Below the pieces are notes generated by a model. That model was given only the letters and a program-made list of their open reading frames with translations. It ran no database searches and was not told the DNA's origin. DNA of 64,000 nucleotides from Mytilus galloprovincialis. Taxonomy: Eukaryota > Mollusca > Bivalvia > Mytilida > Mytilidae. The stretch lies in NCBI RefSeq assembly GCF_965363235.1, contig NC_134839.1:77525410-77589409 (forward strand), read 5' to 3'. A program made the translations under genes and the position numbers. Positions 22,639 through 34,650 of the stretch are shown in pieces (within the stretch, counting starts at the first letter, position 1; each line of letters starts with the position of its first letter).

Positions 22639-23078
22639 CAGAAGCTAATGCTCTTATATTGGCATGGTTTTAAATCTTTGAACTACTGCTTTGTTCAATT
22701 GAAATATCATGTGTATTTATTGTTATGTGCAATTCTGTTTTACCTGTGCAAATTTAGCGTAACAATTTAAATTTTTCAAACAGTTATGTTGCATTTAAAA
22801 TCAAGCAATATTACAGTTTATCTTTTTAGTCACTTTTTACTTTTAGCTAAATGAAATGAAAGAAAAAAAAAAACGATTCTCCATATACTTAATTATATTT
22901 TTCCAAAGTCGAAATGCATATCATGTGTCCCGGCTTTGAGTGTAATCAAACGTGGAAACAGAATAAGCTTTTAAGCACTGACTGGCTAAGTCTCTTGGAT
23001 AATTGCAGCCATTATCTGATTAAATCACTGTACACCAATAAATATGTATACTTCATATGCATATTATTAGAAATTCCA

Positions 23079-23290
23079 CCGCCAGGAAACAATCTTGTCA
23101 GTTTGAGACACTTATATGATAAAATGGAAACTTATATAAGAGGGCTAGAATCTTTAGGCCAATCACAAGATTCTTATGGAACATTATTTGTACCAACTAT
23201 TTTGAGTAAGCTACCGGGAGAAATTAAAAAAAAACACCTTGCCCGTGAACATGGAACAGGAAGCTGGTATGAAAATCACAATCACCAAAG
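23079..23290 (+). pseudogene. BEL/Pao-type retrotransposon gag-like fragment
   Basis: The frame reads SLRHLYDKMETYIRGLESLG, then YGTLFVPTILSKLPGEIKK and HLAREHGTGSW. This is the pattern of the gag-like domain (DUF1759 type) of BEL/Pao retrotransposons: LYD...HIRGLESLG...YG.LLVP.L..KLP. An A-run in the KKK stretch may have shifted or added a residue. No protease, reverse transcriptase or LTR is present nearby. The ORF extends upstream to an ATG at 22914, but that part is not similar to anything I know. I treat it as a decayed fragment between the two LRR genes. Confidence 0.6.
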
Positions 23291-23599
23291 AACACTCTCA
23301 GCATTTAAAATCATAAAGAAAAAAAATCATTAATCAGAAGCAATATGTAGCACCCAATAACAACCATGGCTTTGTCGTTGTTTATTTTGGACAAATGAAA
23401 CAAAATAGGGATCCTTTATGGAGGGTCCCCAAACCATCACAACTGCTGTTGGCACAATATTTGATATCGTCCGTTATCATGCAAAGAAGTATTTTTTCAT
23501 TTATTAATAATTTTGGTATATACAAAAATTGCTGGTAATGTAATATTGTACAAGATATGTTTTTACGTTTAATGATACTTTTGGTTTACACAAAATATA

Positions 23600-24547
23600 A
23601 ACAAGAGGCTCTTAAAAAACTCTCTCTGAAACTTGATGAACAAATTGTGTTAAATTGTGTATAAAAGGGCCATAACTCCTTAAGGGGTTAATTGATACTT
23701 ATGGTAATTAATTTTTTTTTGTAGATATTACTTTTCTAAACATTATTGCTGTTTACAGTTTTTATCTATTTATAATAAAATTCAAGATAATTACAAAAAA
23801 AAAAAAACTGCTAAATTTCCTTAAAACTACCAATTTAGTGGCAGCAACCCAACAATGGGTTGTTTGATTCGTCTGAAAATTTCAGGGCTGATAAATCTTG
23901 ACCAATTGAAAATTTTTACCACGTGCCAGATTTGCTCCAAAAGCTTTAGTTTTTGAAATATACGCCAAAAACTGCATTTGACCCCTATGTTCTATTGTTA
24001 GCCATGACGGCCATGTTTGTTGATGGATCAAAACTTCGGATTCAATTCATAAAAGAGGGACAAAAGATACCAGAGGGACAGTCAAACTCATAAATCGAAA
24101 ATAAACTGACAACGCCATGGCTAATAATGAAAAGGACAAACAGATCCTGCTCCACATGTGGCACCCGTCGTGTTGCTTATGTGATAACAAATCCGGTAAA
24201 TAGTCTAATTCGGTAGGTTTCATTCATGAAAGGGAAGGGGATTGTAGTGACGACGTAAGGAACATATCCGATATCATTTGTGAAACGGTTATTCCATAAC
24301 GGTCAACCAACTCGTAATGGCGTCCGTAAAATTTACGAAGAGATGATTCAACTTCATAAACTAGATACCCTAAGGAACATTTAGTTAAAGTTTGAAGTTA
24401 TTTGGCCCTGCAGTTTCAGAGGAAAAGTTTTTTTTATATAGTTTACGACGACAGACGACGGACAACGACGGACGCCATGTGATAGCATAAGCTCACATGG
24501 TTGTGGGGATGGGAGCGAGGGGGTGCCTTCGGGCCCTGGTGAGGTAA
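23600..24547 (-). mobile_element. Helitron-like element, family 1, copy C (minus strand, interrupted)
   Basis: Read on the minus strand it begins near CTCACCAGGGCCC (24547-24530) and ends at GAGCCTCTTGTT (23600). Family markers are visible (CAAACATGGCCGTCATGGCT, CCCATTGTTGGGTTGC). The interval 24036-24375 is foreign sequence and has an inverted relative at 25130-25440. Confidence 0.55.
24036..24375. repeat. Inverted repeat arm with 25130-25440
   Basis: GGAAGGGGATTGTAGTGACG, GTTATTCCATAACGGTCAAC and GTGGCACCCGTCGTGTTGCT here are matched in reverse complement in 25210-25400. The neighbouring block (GGGACAGTCAAACTCATAAA) matches 25130-25180 in reverse complement. A third relative lies at 43262-43560. 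The class is unknown. Confidence 0.6.
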
Positions 24548-24786
24548 AAATGAGGGTAATTAATAATGGGAAAACATTAGATTTCAATGACTAATGATAT
24601 AGTAGCTGTTTGAAAATAGGATGGTTTTATGGAGTTTGTGATTTATTTTTTTCTTTTGATTTCTACAAATAGTCTGAACCAAACATGCTGTCAGTATGAT
24701 ACTATGATAAACAAGTCAGTTAAGGTGTCCTTTTCTATTGTTAATTTTCATTTCCTTCGTGATCCTGAGGCTTCCTCTCGTGGATT

Positions 24787-24855
24787 GTGCACTCTCATCT
24801 GATTCTTTGTGCACTCTCATCTGATTCTTTGTGCACTCTCATCTGATTCTTTGTG
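24787..24855 (+). repeat. 22-bp tandem repeat, three units
   Basis: GTGCACTCTCATCTGATTCT followed by TT repeats three times without change. Confidence 0.9.
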
Positions 24856-25129
24856 TTGGTATTTGCAGCCACATCAAAGATTTCTATGAGCATAATATTT
24901 CATAACTAAACATAAATATAAAACTCATGAGTTGGTCAAAAGTTTTACGAAATGTTATCATAAACGGGAATTTTATAAAATTTCACAACCCGCCTTTTAT
25001 GATATCTTTTCTAGTCATTCACAATATTTCTTTCTTCTGAAGACTTAGTCTTTACTTTTCTATGTTGTGTCTTCTGTACTATTGTTTGTCTTTTTATTTT
25101 TGGCCATGATGTTGTCCGTTTATTTTCGA

Positions 25130-25440
25130 TCTTTGAGTTTGACTCTCCCTCTGGTGTCTTTCGCCCCTCTTTTATTGGTAGGTATAACTGTACTGTTGTT
25201 GTTAAATAGCTGGGTATAGACATTTAAAATTTTACGGACGCCTTCACGAGTTGGTTGACCGTTATGGAATAATCGTTTCACAAATGACATCGGATATGTT
25301 CCTAACGTCGTAACAACAATCCCCTTCCCTTTCATGAATGTGACCTACCGAATTAGACTATTTACCGGATTTGTTATCACATAAGCAACACGACGGGTGC
25401 CACGTGTGGAGTAGGATCTGCTTACCCTTCCGGAGCACCT
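25130..25440. repeat. Inverted repeat partner of 24036-24375
   Basis: It holds TTGGTTGACCGTTATGGAAT, CCCCTTCCCTTTCATGAATG and CACGACGGGTGCCACGTGTG, reverse complements of the left arm. Block order differs between the arms, so they are two rearranged copies rather than one perfect palindrome. Confidence 0.6.
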
Positions 25441-25620
25441 GAGATCAACCCTGGTTTTGGTGGGGTTCGTGTTGCTTATTCTTTTGTTTTCTATGTTGTG
25501 TCATGTGTACTATTGTTTATCTGTTTGTCTTTTTCATTTATACAGTTTTCTACAGTTTTTTTCTGGGAATGTGACAAGACTATATGGCGTATCATAAGGA
25601 TGAAAGGTATATTTTGTTGT

Positions 25621-25766
25621 AAATGCTATATTAAATCTGCAAATGCTATATTAAATCTGCAAATGCTATATTAAATACTGCAAATGCTTCATATTGAGTG
25701 CAAATGCTGTAATAAATAGTGCAAATGCTGTAATAAATAGTGCAAATGCTGTAATTATTATAGCAA
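25621..25766 (+). repeat. 20-22 bp minisatellite (AAATGCTRTAWTAAAT...GC)
   Basis: About seven units vary between AAATGCTATATTAAATCTGC and CAAATGCTGTAATAAATAGTG. Confidence 0.85.
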
Positions 25767-26715
25767 AGGGTGTTTTAACTTTATTTGTAATTAAATGCGG
25801 TTCCTTCAACCAAAATACGTAATAAATCTCAAGACCGTTTTTTTTTAAATTTCATTTAATGAAAGTTTGTTGCCTATAATTAAGATAATAACTAACAGTT
25901 TTTCGGGATTTTTTGCTTACACTTTTAAAGCATGGGTCCCTTTTCATAAGTCTCCCAACTATTTCCTTGATTTAACAAGGTATTCTTTTATATTTTAGTT
26001 ACGTTTATACGCTATGCTAGGCACCTGGGTGAAGATTTCACTACATTGTTTGTCTTTTGCAGATTGCTCCAATGTTTTCTTATAACTTTACTAAGGTTGT
26101 TTTGTCATTGGATTATATTTAGTAATGAGACTCATAGATGCGTATGATGAGTATTTTGCTGTTGAAGGCCATACTATGACTGATATGAAAAACAACAATA
26201 AGCATTATTCTACTATGCTTTTGATGTTTTCATGTACATGTAGTTGTGTTGTGTCATGATTTGATGCAACAAGTATCCTTTCTTTTCAATTATGATAATA
26301 CTGTATGAAATCTTCTATCCAGAATAGCAACCAATACTAGAGTTTTAGACAGCGAATATTCAAGTTAAGGACTTTAAGACATACTGCATCCTCTTTTTTT
26401 TTTTTATTGAAATGCACCATGTGCAATTATTCAATTGTTCATTACAACTTGGTTTTTTTTCAATCATAACAGAACGGGTATTTGTGGTACTTGTAGTTGG
26501 TCTGTACAGATATGTATTTATTCTCTCTCTTCTGAATTCCTGAACTATCTGTGATCAAAAGAATATAACTTTTGAATTGGTTTTATAGAATAGTTAATCG
26601 TGTTAATGTTTATTAAAGCAAATAATAGACTGTTTAAAAACAAAATCATATAACCTGTACAGTTTTGGATATTCAATTTAACGTTTCTATACCATATCAG
26701 ATGTAAATTAATTGT

Positions 26716-26721
26716 TTTATT
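26716..26721 (-). terminator. Poly(A) signal of LRR gene 2
   Basis: AATAAA on the minus strand, 79 bases beyond the stop, in the same AATAAAACAA context as the paralogue. Confidence 0.55.
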
Positions 26722-26799
26722 CCATTTCTTCTGACTTTTTCAAAGTTTAGTTGTCGGAGTATGATATTGTACACTGTTAGTTAAATATTGTTTATTGGA

Positions 26800-27804
26800 T
26801 TATCCTTTTAGCTTTGACGCTACTGAAAGAACCGCAACAATACACAAAGTATACATGTGTACGTGTCTGTGTGTGCCAGCGTTGTGGCTTTCATTGGGAA
26901 ATTCTTGACAACTTGGTGTCCTTGTTTTATATGTTCCGTCACCACATGTAGGAACTTCGTCTGTCTTACAGAAAAGGTTTTTGTTAATAGATAAAACTTC
27001 TCTCGTTGCTAACTGTGAAGGTGAGTTCAATGAGCAAGTGTTATTCACTAGTCTAAAATCTTTTGCACTTCGACCGACTTCAAAAATCCATTTCGTATTA
27101 CACGAACAGTCAATTGCATTTTCATGTAATTTTATTTTCTTTACAGATGGATTTCGCAAGATGTCTTTAAGTCCACACATTGGTGACGGAAATGTACATT
27201 CGGTTATTTCAAACTGATCGATTGCATCAAAATTCTTGAAGGGTATTGATTTCATGTACAGTACTTGGAATTTGTTTAGCTGCACTAGTCTCATATTTGA
27301 CCAGTCGTGGAATACAAAGTTCTCCATATTACCAGCAGTGAAAATTTCCATCACAAACTTGTCCACGTGTTTTATATTATTGAATGCGTATTTATGCAAC
27401 CTTTGGACTAGCACTTTTCTCATTACTATTTCCTTTATTTGTGAAAGGTGAGAAAATCCGTGTGTTTCAATTTGATCAATCCTCACATTTGAAAGTTCTA
27501 GTTTTGTTAGATTACTCAAGTCTGATATTGAACATGGGTTTATAGATGTAAAATTCGAATTAATAAAACTTATGGTTTTCAAATTTTTGAACGTTTGAAA
27601 ACTATTTTTCCCGAAATTGTTGAACGACGAAACATCAAAAACAATATCTTTCATACCGTCTGGCAAACCTGTTGGAAATCTATCTAGTCCTTTACAAACC
27701 ACTGTCTTGTCTTGGAAGCATGTGCAGTTAATTGGACACCCATCTGTATTCTTAATTCCAACTGTAACTGTTTCTATGGTGGCGAGAAAAAGGAGGAGTT
27801 TCAT
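26800..27804 (-). CDS. Secreted or GPI-anchored leucine-rich-repeat protein, paralogue 2
   Basis: A 334-residue paralogue of 17432-18469, closely similar throughout (shared DRFPxGLPDxMKDIVFDVSS and FNNFGKN). It has a signal peptide (MKLLLFLATIETVTVG), an LRRNT cap (CPINCTC...C), degenerate leucine-rich repeats, an LRRCT cap (NAIDCSCNTKW...NLFC) and a hydrophobic C-terminus (YTLCIVAVLSVASKLKG). Against paralogue 1 it lacks a segment just after the last Cys. The ATG directly follows the acceptor ACCATTTCAG, so the start is well fixed. The 5' UTR intron is 27806-29084. Both copies are full length without stops, so both look functional. Differences are spread through the repeats, which may reflect ligand divergence. 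The family name and partner are unknown. Confidence 0.85.
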   Translation of the reverse strand: MKLLLFLATIETVTVGIKNTDGCPINCTCFQDKTVVCKGLDRFPTGLPDGMKDIVFDVSSFNNFGKNSFQTFKNLKTISFINSNFTSINPCSISDLSNLTKLELSNVRIDQIETHGFSHLSQIKEIVMRKVLVQRLHKYAFNNIKHVDKFVMEIFTAGNMENFVFHDWSNMRLVQLNKFQVLYMKSIPFKNFDAIDQFEITECTFPSPMCGLKDILRNPSVKKIKLHENAIDCSCNTKWIFEVGRSAKDFRLVNNTCSLNSPSQLATREVLSINKNLFCKTDEVPTCGDGTYKTRTPSCQEFPNESHNAGTHRHVHMYTLCIVAVLSVASKLKG

Positions 27805-27805
27805 T

Positions 27806-29084
27806 CTGAAATGGTAAAATAAATAAAATTATATATTCTCTTATGTTTGCATGAATATTGTACCCACCTCTCTCCGTCCTGAAGTAAAAATTGCATATTA
27901 GTGGAAAGTAGAAGGGGGTGGCCCTTTCCGTCGGGAAAAAATATCATTTTTGGCATGCACTGGTAATCGAAAGAGGTAGCATGTTTATCATATAATTATA
28001 TATACCAATAAGAACCCATATATCTTCCCAAACTGATGTCAACACATTTAAATACTGTGTCCGTCTATCGTTCCGTTTCCTAGTGTCAAAATATATCAAT
28101 TATAATATCAACATCTCCGACTCTCTCAATATGATGTCCATATGTTTTGAAGTACTGTATCAATTATTCTTCCTTGTATGCTTTCAATACAATTAAAATA
28201 CTAAGTCCATATCTCTTCCTTCTCTGATATATGTTTGTATCATTAATGTGCAAAACGTTTGCTACAAGTTTCACTTAAAGTTAATGACCATAAATAAAGG
28301 CAACAGTAGTATATCGCTGTTCAAAAGTCATAAATCATTTGAGAGAAAACAAATCCGAGTTACAAACTAAAACCGAGGGAAACACATCAGCTATAAGAGG
28401 TGAAAAACGAAACAACAGAAACACTATAGTTCAACACAAATTAACGCCAATGCAACATGCATAGAAACTAACTGGAAGATAACAACTGCCATATTCCTGA
28501 TATGTTACAGAACATTTTCATAAAAAATGGTGGGTTGAACCTGGTTTTATAGCTAGCCAAACCTCGCGTATAATGGCAATGTTAAAAGTACCGCTAAAAT
28601 GACAACGTTACACGACAGGAATACAGTACAAATAAATAACATGCACCATTTCTGTAAATTCAGTGTGCCCAGCATTGAAAAAAGAAATGTGATTTCTGAC
28701 GACACTAAAAGTGAGATGTACAATGATGTATATCGATTACTTACAATTTATTCCTGCAAATTGTCATTCAGATGCATGATGAGACATGATATAGTTGATG
28801 AAATGTCTTCTTTGAATACTTATTATACTAGAACTCATAATGACATGATCAAGTTCAAGGGTTGTCTCTCATTTCAACTTTTGTATATTTGTTTATATAT
28901 CTTCGACACTGAGGTATTTCCAATTATATGGAATTTAACACAGTAATATAGAGGATATCATGTCTTAATAGTAAACACAGATTTTTCTTTTTAAGTAGTA
29001 AGATAAAATTGCTACATTTACAAATTTGATTTAACAAGTATGCATTTTTTTCTGGTTTTGAAATGGTATATGAATAAAACTTAC
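27806..29084 (-). other. 5' UTR intron of LRR gene 2
   Basis: The donor ACAA|GTAAGT on the minus strand (29085/29084) aligns with the donor of gene 1, and the acceptor is CCATTTCAG. This intron is about 500 bp longer than that of gene 1 because it carries a dispersed repeat (28290-28620, minus strand). Confidence 0.65.
28290..28620 (-). repeat. Dispersed repeat, inverted copy of 31665-31985
   Basis: Plus-strand words GGGAAACACATCAGCTATAA, TGGTGGGTTGAACCTGGTTT and GACAACGTTACACGACAGG are matched in reverse complement at 31665-31985. Partial plus-strand relatives lie at 21973-22085 and fragments at 30050-30130 and 31065-31125. The class is unknown. Confidence 0.6.
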
Positions 29085-29191
29085 TTGTATTTAGACTTGT
29101 TCAATAAAAAATCAGGAAATGATATGTATTTGAAATAAGATCACACAATATTCATTTGGTATTGTGATTTACAACAATTATCAAACAAGCA

Positions 29192-29225
29192 ATTTCCTGT
29201 AATACAAAAAGTTATGACAGGAAAT
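29192..29225. promoter_or_regulatory. Conserved inverted ETS-like pair upstream of LRR gene 2
   Basis: ATTTCCTGT (29192-29200) and ACAGGAAAT (29217-29225) have the same 16-base spacing as upstream of gene 1. The surrounding block also keeps GGTCGACGGTC. Confidence 0.4.
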
Positions 29226-31664
29226 ACTAAGGGCTGTGTTATTGGTCGACGGTCCAAAAAATATTAGAATTATTACTAAATATTTCACATTGATAGTATT
29301 AAAATAGATTTAGAATTATATGCATGTTTAAGTAGGTTAATTTTAGAGCATAGTTTGCTTAAAGTTGACCAATAGTTTTTTTTTTATTGAATTAGAAAAC
29401 ACCTGTCACTATTATTAATGCTAGACATGGAAAAAAGTAAAATAATAAAAAAATATTGAACTCCGAGGGAAATTCTTAACGGAAAGTCCTACTCAAATGG
29501 AAAGGGGAGTGTATATCAAAAGTAAAATATTTCTGAACTTTTTCCGTTTCGGAGTTAGTAGGGCGACTTTAGTGAATATTCACAAAGAATATGAACAGAA
29601 ATGCAGAAGAGCAATTTGAACATGCCAATACAATTATATGAACTTTCCTTGATAAAGAAACGACACAAAAAAATCTTGAACTGGGGAAACATACAAAACG
29701 TTATGATCTTGTGACACACTATATACTGACCATTCATTACAAATAGACACATCAATTCATATAAACTAGACCCTTGGATTAAAAAAAACAAAATTGACTA
29801 TTTTCTTATCAATGTCATTTTTCTTATGCAGATATTGAGTACAATGATAAGAGGTTTTAAAAGGTTACAAATGATACTAAAATTTACTTGTTAACTTATA
29901 TTTGGCGTAATTTAAAATACAATTACTTAAGATCAGTTATATGTAAAAAGTAAAATCACAAAAATACTGAAATTAGAGGAAAATCTAATCGGAAAGTCCA
30001 TAATTACATGGCAAAATCAAATAACAAAACACATAAAAACGAATGGACAAGAACTGTCATATTCCTGAATTGGTACAGGCATTTTCAAATGTAGAAAATG
30101 GTGGATTAAACCTGGTTTTGTAGCGCTAACCCTTTCATTTTGATGACAGTCTCATCACATTCCGTTATATTTACAATGATGCGTGAACTAAACAAACATA
30201 ATAAATAAAATAGTCAAAATATGGGTACAGCAGTCATCACCGTGTAACAATTTTAAAAGGAACAATTTAACAGAACACAAAAACATCTATCTACAAACAC
30301 ATCCATTGATTCGCGTGTCTGACGTTAGAAAATTTTATACGTCACATATATTTGTCGTTCAATGTATATACAAACAACTTTAATATTTCACATAGGCAAT
30401 AGCACAGGTGACACGAATAGTCAACGATTTTCATAAAACTTAGCCTGACCACACGGCAGATGTGAACAACCTGGCTTCCATAAATATTTTAACAACTTTG
30501 ACCTTGTGTCAGACATATCTTTTTATTTTAGAATTTAAAATACCAATACAATATTTTTTTCTATTAGAATGCATTCATAGGCACTGCATTTGAATTCTGA
30601 ACTTTTTATGTGTGACTAGATTTTTTGCATAAAAGCAAGTAAAAACTTCTTTCCGGCTTGAATAAAAACAAACACAATTCTATAAAGACCATATGAAAAT
30701 TAATTTCTGACTCGATACTTTCATTACTCAGAAAGTGTTATCTTTTAACAGATGAGGACTTTTCATTCGAAATTTTAAAATGCCCTTCAATGAATAATGG
30801 CAGAATTTTACTTGTGACTGTTATGTCATGCAAAGGATTTTATAAAAACTCATTTAAAAATAAATGTATATCCTTAATTGGTACTGAAACATAGATGATT
30901 TAAACATTTACATATATAGTGTGAGTGTTTAAGTACTATTATAAAGCAAGTACTTGTAAAAGAAAATATAAAGGAAATGAGGTTGATTTACATTATTTTC
31001 AAATTAACTTAAGCAATTTATTTCATTCTTTGAAGTCAATAAAAACATTTTATCAACCACAGAAACTGTCATTTCATTCCTGATGTGTCAGAGAAAATAG
31101 TGGGTTTAACACAATTTTATCCCTTGCTTAACTCCAATTTTGCATAAACAATATAGAAGCTATATAGACCTGTGCTGTTGATGGTACGGGGATGAGCCAT
31201 GTGGACACTTGTTTGCCACCCATCGCCATCAACACATATAGCATGCATCCAAACATTATTTTGATTCTCTAAGGGTAAAAGGCTCGTCTTAAATATACAT
31301 AAGACATTACAATGTACACATATGTATATCATAGATGTAGATAAAATATCAGTTGACACACTACGAAAGTTGACATTGATTACCCATTGGTTTCCTTTTG
31401 TCTGTTTTCCGCTCGCGTTAATTTGGTTTGTTGTCTATTTGACACATTACCCGTTTCAACTCTCAATTGTATCCATCTCTATAGTATGCACATTTTTGTT
31501 TTACTTTCAACGACCATTCAATAACTGATTTTAAAATAGGTTGTGTAGCCTTTAAATACGCTCTTAAGTGTGTTAAAGTGACAATTCAACAAACGATGAA
31601 ATGTGGCAGGTTCAGCAGATATATAGGCTCTAATGAATGGATCCTTTACTGTTTATTTATTTAT

Positions 31665-31985
31665 TGTATCCCTGTCGTGTAATGTTGTCATTTTAATGTT
31701 ATAATTAACACTGCCATTAAAGCGGGAGGTTTGGCATGCCACAAAACACGGTTCAACCCTCCATTTTTTCATAAAATGTCCTGTACTAAGTCAGGAAAAT
31801 GGTCATTTTTACATTAAAGTTAGTTTCTGTGTGTGTTACATTTCAGTGTTGTGTCTCTGTTGTGTCGTAGTTCTCTTATATTTGATACGTTTCCCTCAGT
31901 TTTAGTTTGTAACCCAGATTTGTTTTTTCTCTATCGATTTAAGAATGTTTAGCAGCGGTATACTACTGTTGCCTTTATTTACTGT
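31665..31985 (+). repeat. Dispersed repeat, inverted copy of 28290-28620
   Basis: It contains CCTGTCGTGTAATGTTGTCA at the left and TTGATACGTTTCCCTCAGTT towards the right. Confidence 0.6.
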
Positions 31986-33336
31986 CACTATGCATGTAAC
32001 TCAATAATCACAAACTATGGATTTTTTATAGAGGATCTCAAAAAGATATATAGCATAAATACCGAACTCCCGATGAAACTTTAAAACAGAAAGTCAATCA
32101 TCAAATGGCAAAATCAAAAAGCTCATACACATCAAAAGAAATGATACTGCTTCCACAATGGGTACATATTTTATAACATGGATGTTCGGTCTCTTTATTT
32201 GTCAATAAAAGTAGTCATTTTAAAATACAATATTTGATATTCCTGTTTTTTTTTCGGAATTGTCATTACGAATGTTTGTTTTTCCTTTATAAATAACTCT
32301 TTGGTAGGACTAAAAATAGTTTGGGGCCGTTATATTGTACATACGTATTTTTACCTTTCATGATGTTTTTGTTTACATTAAATGTGTAGGTACTTATATG
32401 TAAACATTGGATTTTAAAATGATATAACAATCATGTTTGAAAAAAATATAAATTTTTATGGGCTTTTTCACAACTTTCCTTTGGTTCATTTTTTTTTTAT
32501 TTATACAAATATTCTGCACCAAACAAGCTTTCAGTAAATGTATTTGTTCCAAACAAGCTTCTGATTTCCTAGCTTCCAGTGTGAATATGATGGCTAAGAT
32601 GTATTTCAAAACAGCACCACTTGAGTATAAAAAAAACCTATAAGATCAGCTACGCTCATTTGAATTTTCTCCTTCAACAAGTACCTTTTCTCTTCTTTGT
32701 AAAATATAAAATACAACAAAATATCTTAAATTTATCTGTGATCCATTAAAATGAGCTCAATGTAAAATAAACCCTACCAAACAAATATGTACATATTATA
32801 ATAATTCATAACTCCAATTTTTAAAGTTGAATTATTGTATTGCATATAACATGGTCGAAACTAACTTAACTAAAAAAGTACTAGTTAACTATGTCACAGA
32901 TTTTGGTAAAATAATGCATCCAACTTTGGCTTGTTGAACTTTATCTGAAATTCAAACAAAAAATAAATGTATCTCTTTTATTTTCGTAAATACTTCTGAT
33001 TGAATTCTTTCAACAAAGGCGAACATTTGTATAAAAGGCACATACAATTGCTGAAAAAAAGCTTTCTCATAACTATTTTAAAGTAATAAAATCTTTAATT
33101 GAAATCCATAGATTTTTCTTTAAAAATTATGTTGTGTTTGAATTACTTTTTCGTTTTAATGATGAACTCATATGGTCACTGCCAGGGTCAATTATAGATC
33201 AAAGACTTTCACTCAGACCGATACATTGGGCTGTCTTAAACTTTTAGTGAGGAGAGAGTGTTGGCTCTATGCTGAAGACTTTATTGTTACTTATGAAATT
33301 AAATAAGAAATAGAAGTGGTTTTACTTTGATTTTTA

Positions 33337-33420
33337 TGATTTCATGTTTCTGAAGTGATTTTGATGATTTCATGTTTGTGAAGTGATTTTGATGATTTCG
33401 TGTTTGTGAAGTGATTTTGT
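33337..33420 (+). repeat. 28-bp tandem repeat, three units
   Basis: The unit GATTTCATGTTTGTGAAGTG plus ATTTTGAT is repeated three times with one or two changes. Confidence 0.9.
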
Positions 33421-33620
33421 GACATAAATTGATACAACATATCCATTGTTTAATTATGACAATGATGTATAAAATCTTCTTTGCAGTATAGTCAATAATA
33501 TTAAAAGTTTTAAACAGCATGACTTCAAATTTGAAAGTTTAGGACTTTGAGAATGCTTTTAGTATAAGTATTGTTAAATAATGTTTTGTTTGTTCTTGTA
33601 CTCTTATTTATTATGATGTT

Positions 33621-33926
33621 ATTGCGAACCCCATGCTACTTTTCCACAGATTCACCTGATAGCTACCTGTCCATTTAAACTTTTGGCAGTTTTTTAATGT
33701 TAAACCTGTTTTTTCTATCTATTTAACAGATACATTTTTTTACTCAGGTAAATCAATCAATGATTGATAGATTTCTCCTAGAAGAAATTTAAAGGTCTGA
33801 GTGAATAAACTACACATAGAATAATAGCTATTGTATTTGTTCAATGGAACAAAAGAACTGCCAAAAGTTTAAATGGACAGGTAACTATCAGGTGAATCTA
33901 AGGAAAAGTATCATTTGGTTCGCAAT
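33621..33926. mobile_element. Near-palindromic TIR element (about 75-bp arms)
   Basis: The left arm (ATTGCGAACC, then GATTCACCTGATAGCTACCT and GTCCATTTAAACTTTTGGCA) is the reverse complement of the right arm (TGCCAAAAGTTTAAATGGAC, AGGTAACTATCAGGTGAATC, GGTTCGCAAT), with few mismatches. The centre contains further short dyads. It is 306 bp and has no ORF. Confidence 0.75.
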
Positions 33927-34650
33927 AATTGGGATTTAGTATGAGTTGTTATTCCACTGATCAAGATTGAAGGGATGATAGAGATCTATAGAAACTAGTT
34001 TCACTCTTTAACTTATGTATGTGTCTGTCCCAGGTCATGAATCATATAATTGCATGTCTTTGGTCATATACAAATGTCATTTTTTTCTGTTGTTATTTGT
34101 AGAAATTAAGTATTGACGGTAGATCTGTGATGGTATCTATTCATCAAAACTCTTTTTACAATCTGGATGAATTAAATATAAAGATAAGATGTGGTATGAA
34201 AGTCAATAGTACAGTTATCAAAGGACAAGGATGTAAACAACTACAGCTTCAACAAGCCTAACACTTTGTAAAGACACCTGTCTATCTATCACTTTGAATC
34301 AAAGGGAAATAACTCAATCACATAATCAAAAGGTCTAAAACTTGACAACTAGAAAAGTTGTGAAAATGAACTTGACCTTCATTTAGTCACAGGAAACAAC
34401 ATACTAATATCTAATTTTTTTAAAATTTCGTCAAAGCATTTTCATGTTTATGTACGGACACTGTTACCCAAATCAATAACTAATTTTGACTTCGAAAATT
34501 AGGTTGAAAAGAGAAGATTTGGTATGATTTCCAATGAGACAACTATCCACCAACTACAGGTTCAGTTCAAGATGTGGTTTGTTAATCATGTCATGAGTCA
34601 ATAATGCATTGGTGTATAGGTATATCCTTTATTCATTTATTTATACCATT

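Larger units (their letters stand above)
29560..33600. other. Spacer belonging to the LRR segmental duplication, unit 2
   Basis: Scattered homology to unit 1 continues: 32488-32550 resembles 24640-24700, and 33455-33560 resembles 26285-26390, the segment just before LRR gene 2. A third LRR gene would be expected after 33.6 kb but none is present. No other gene is recognisable. Confidence 0.5.

Noticed and set aside
22914..23078. N-terminal part of the 139-codon ORF before the BEL/Pao-like segment
   Set aside because: It has no similarity I can recognise and is probably chance open frame.
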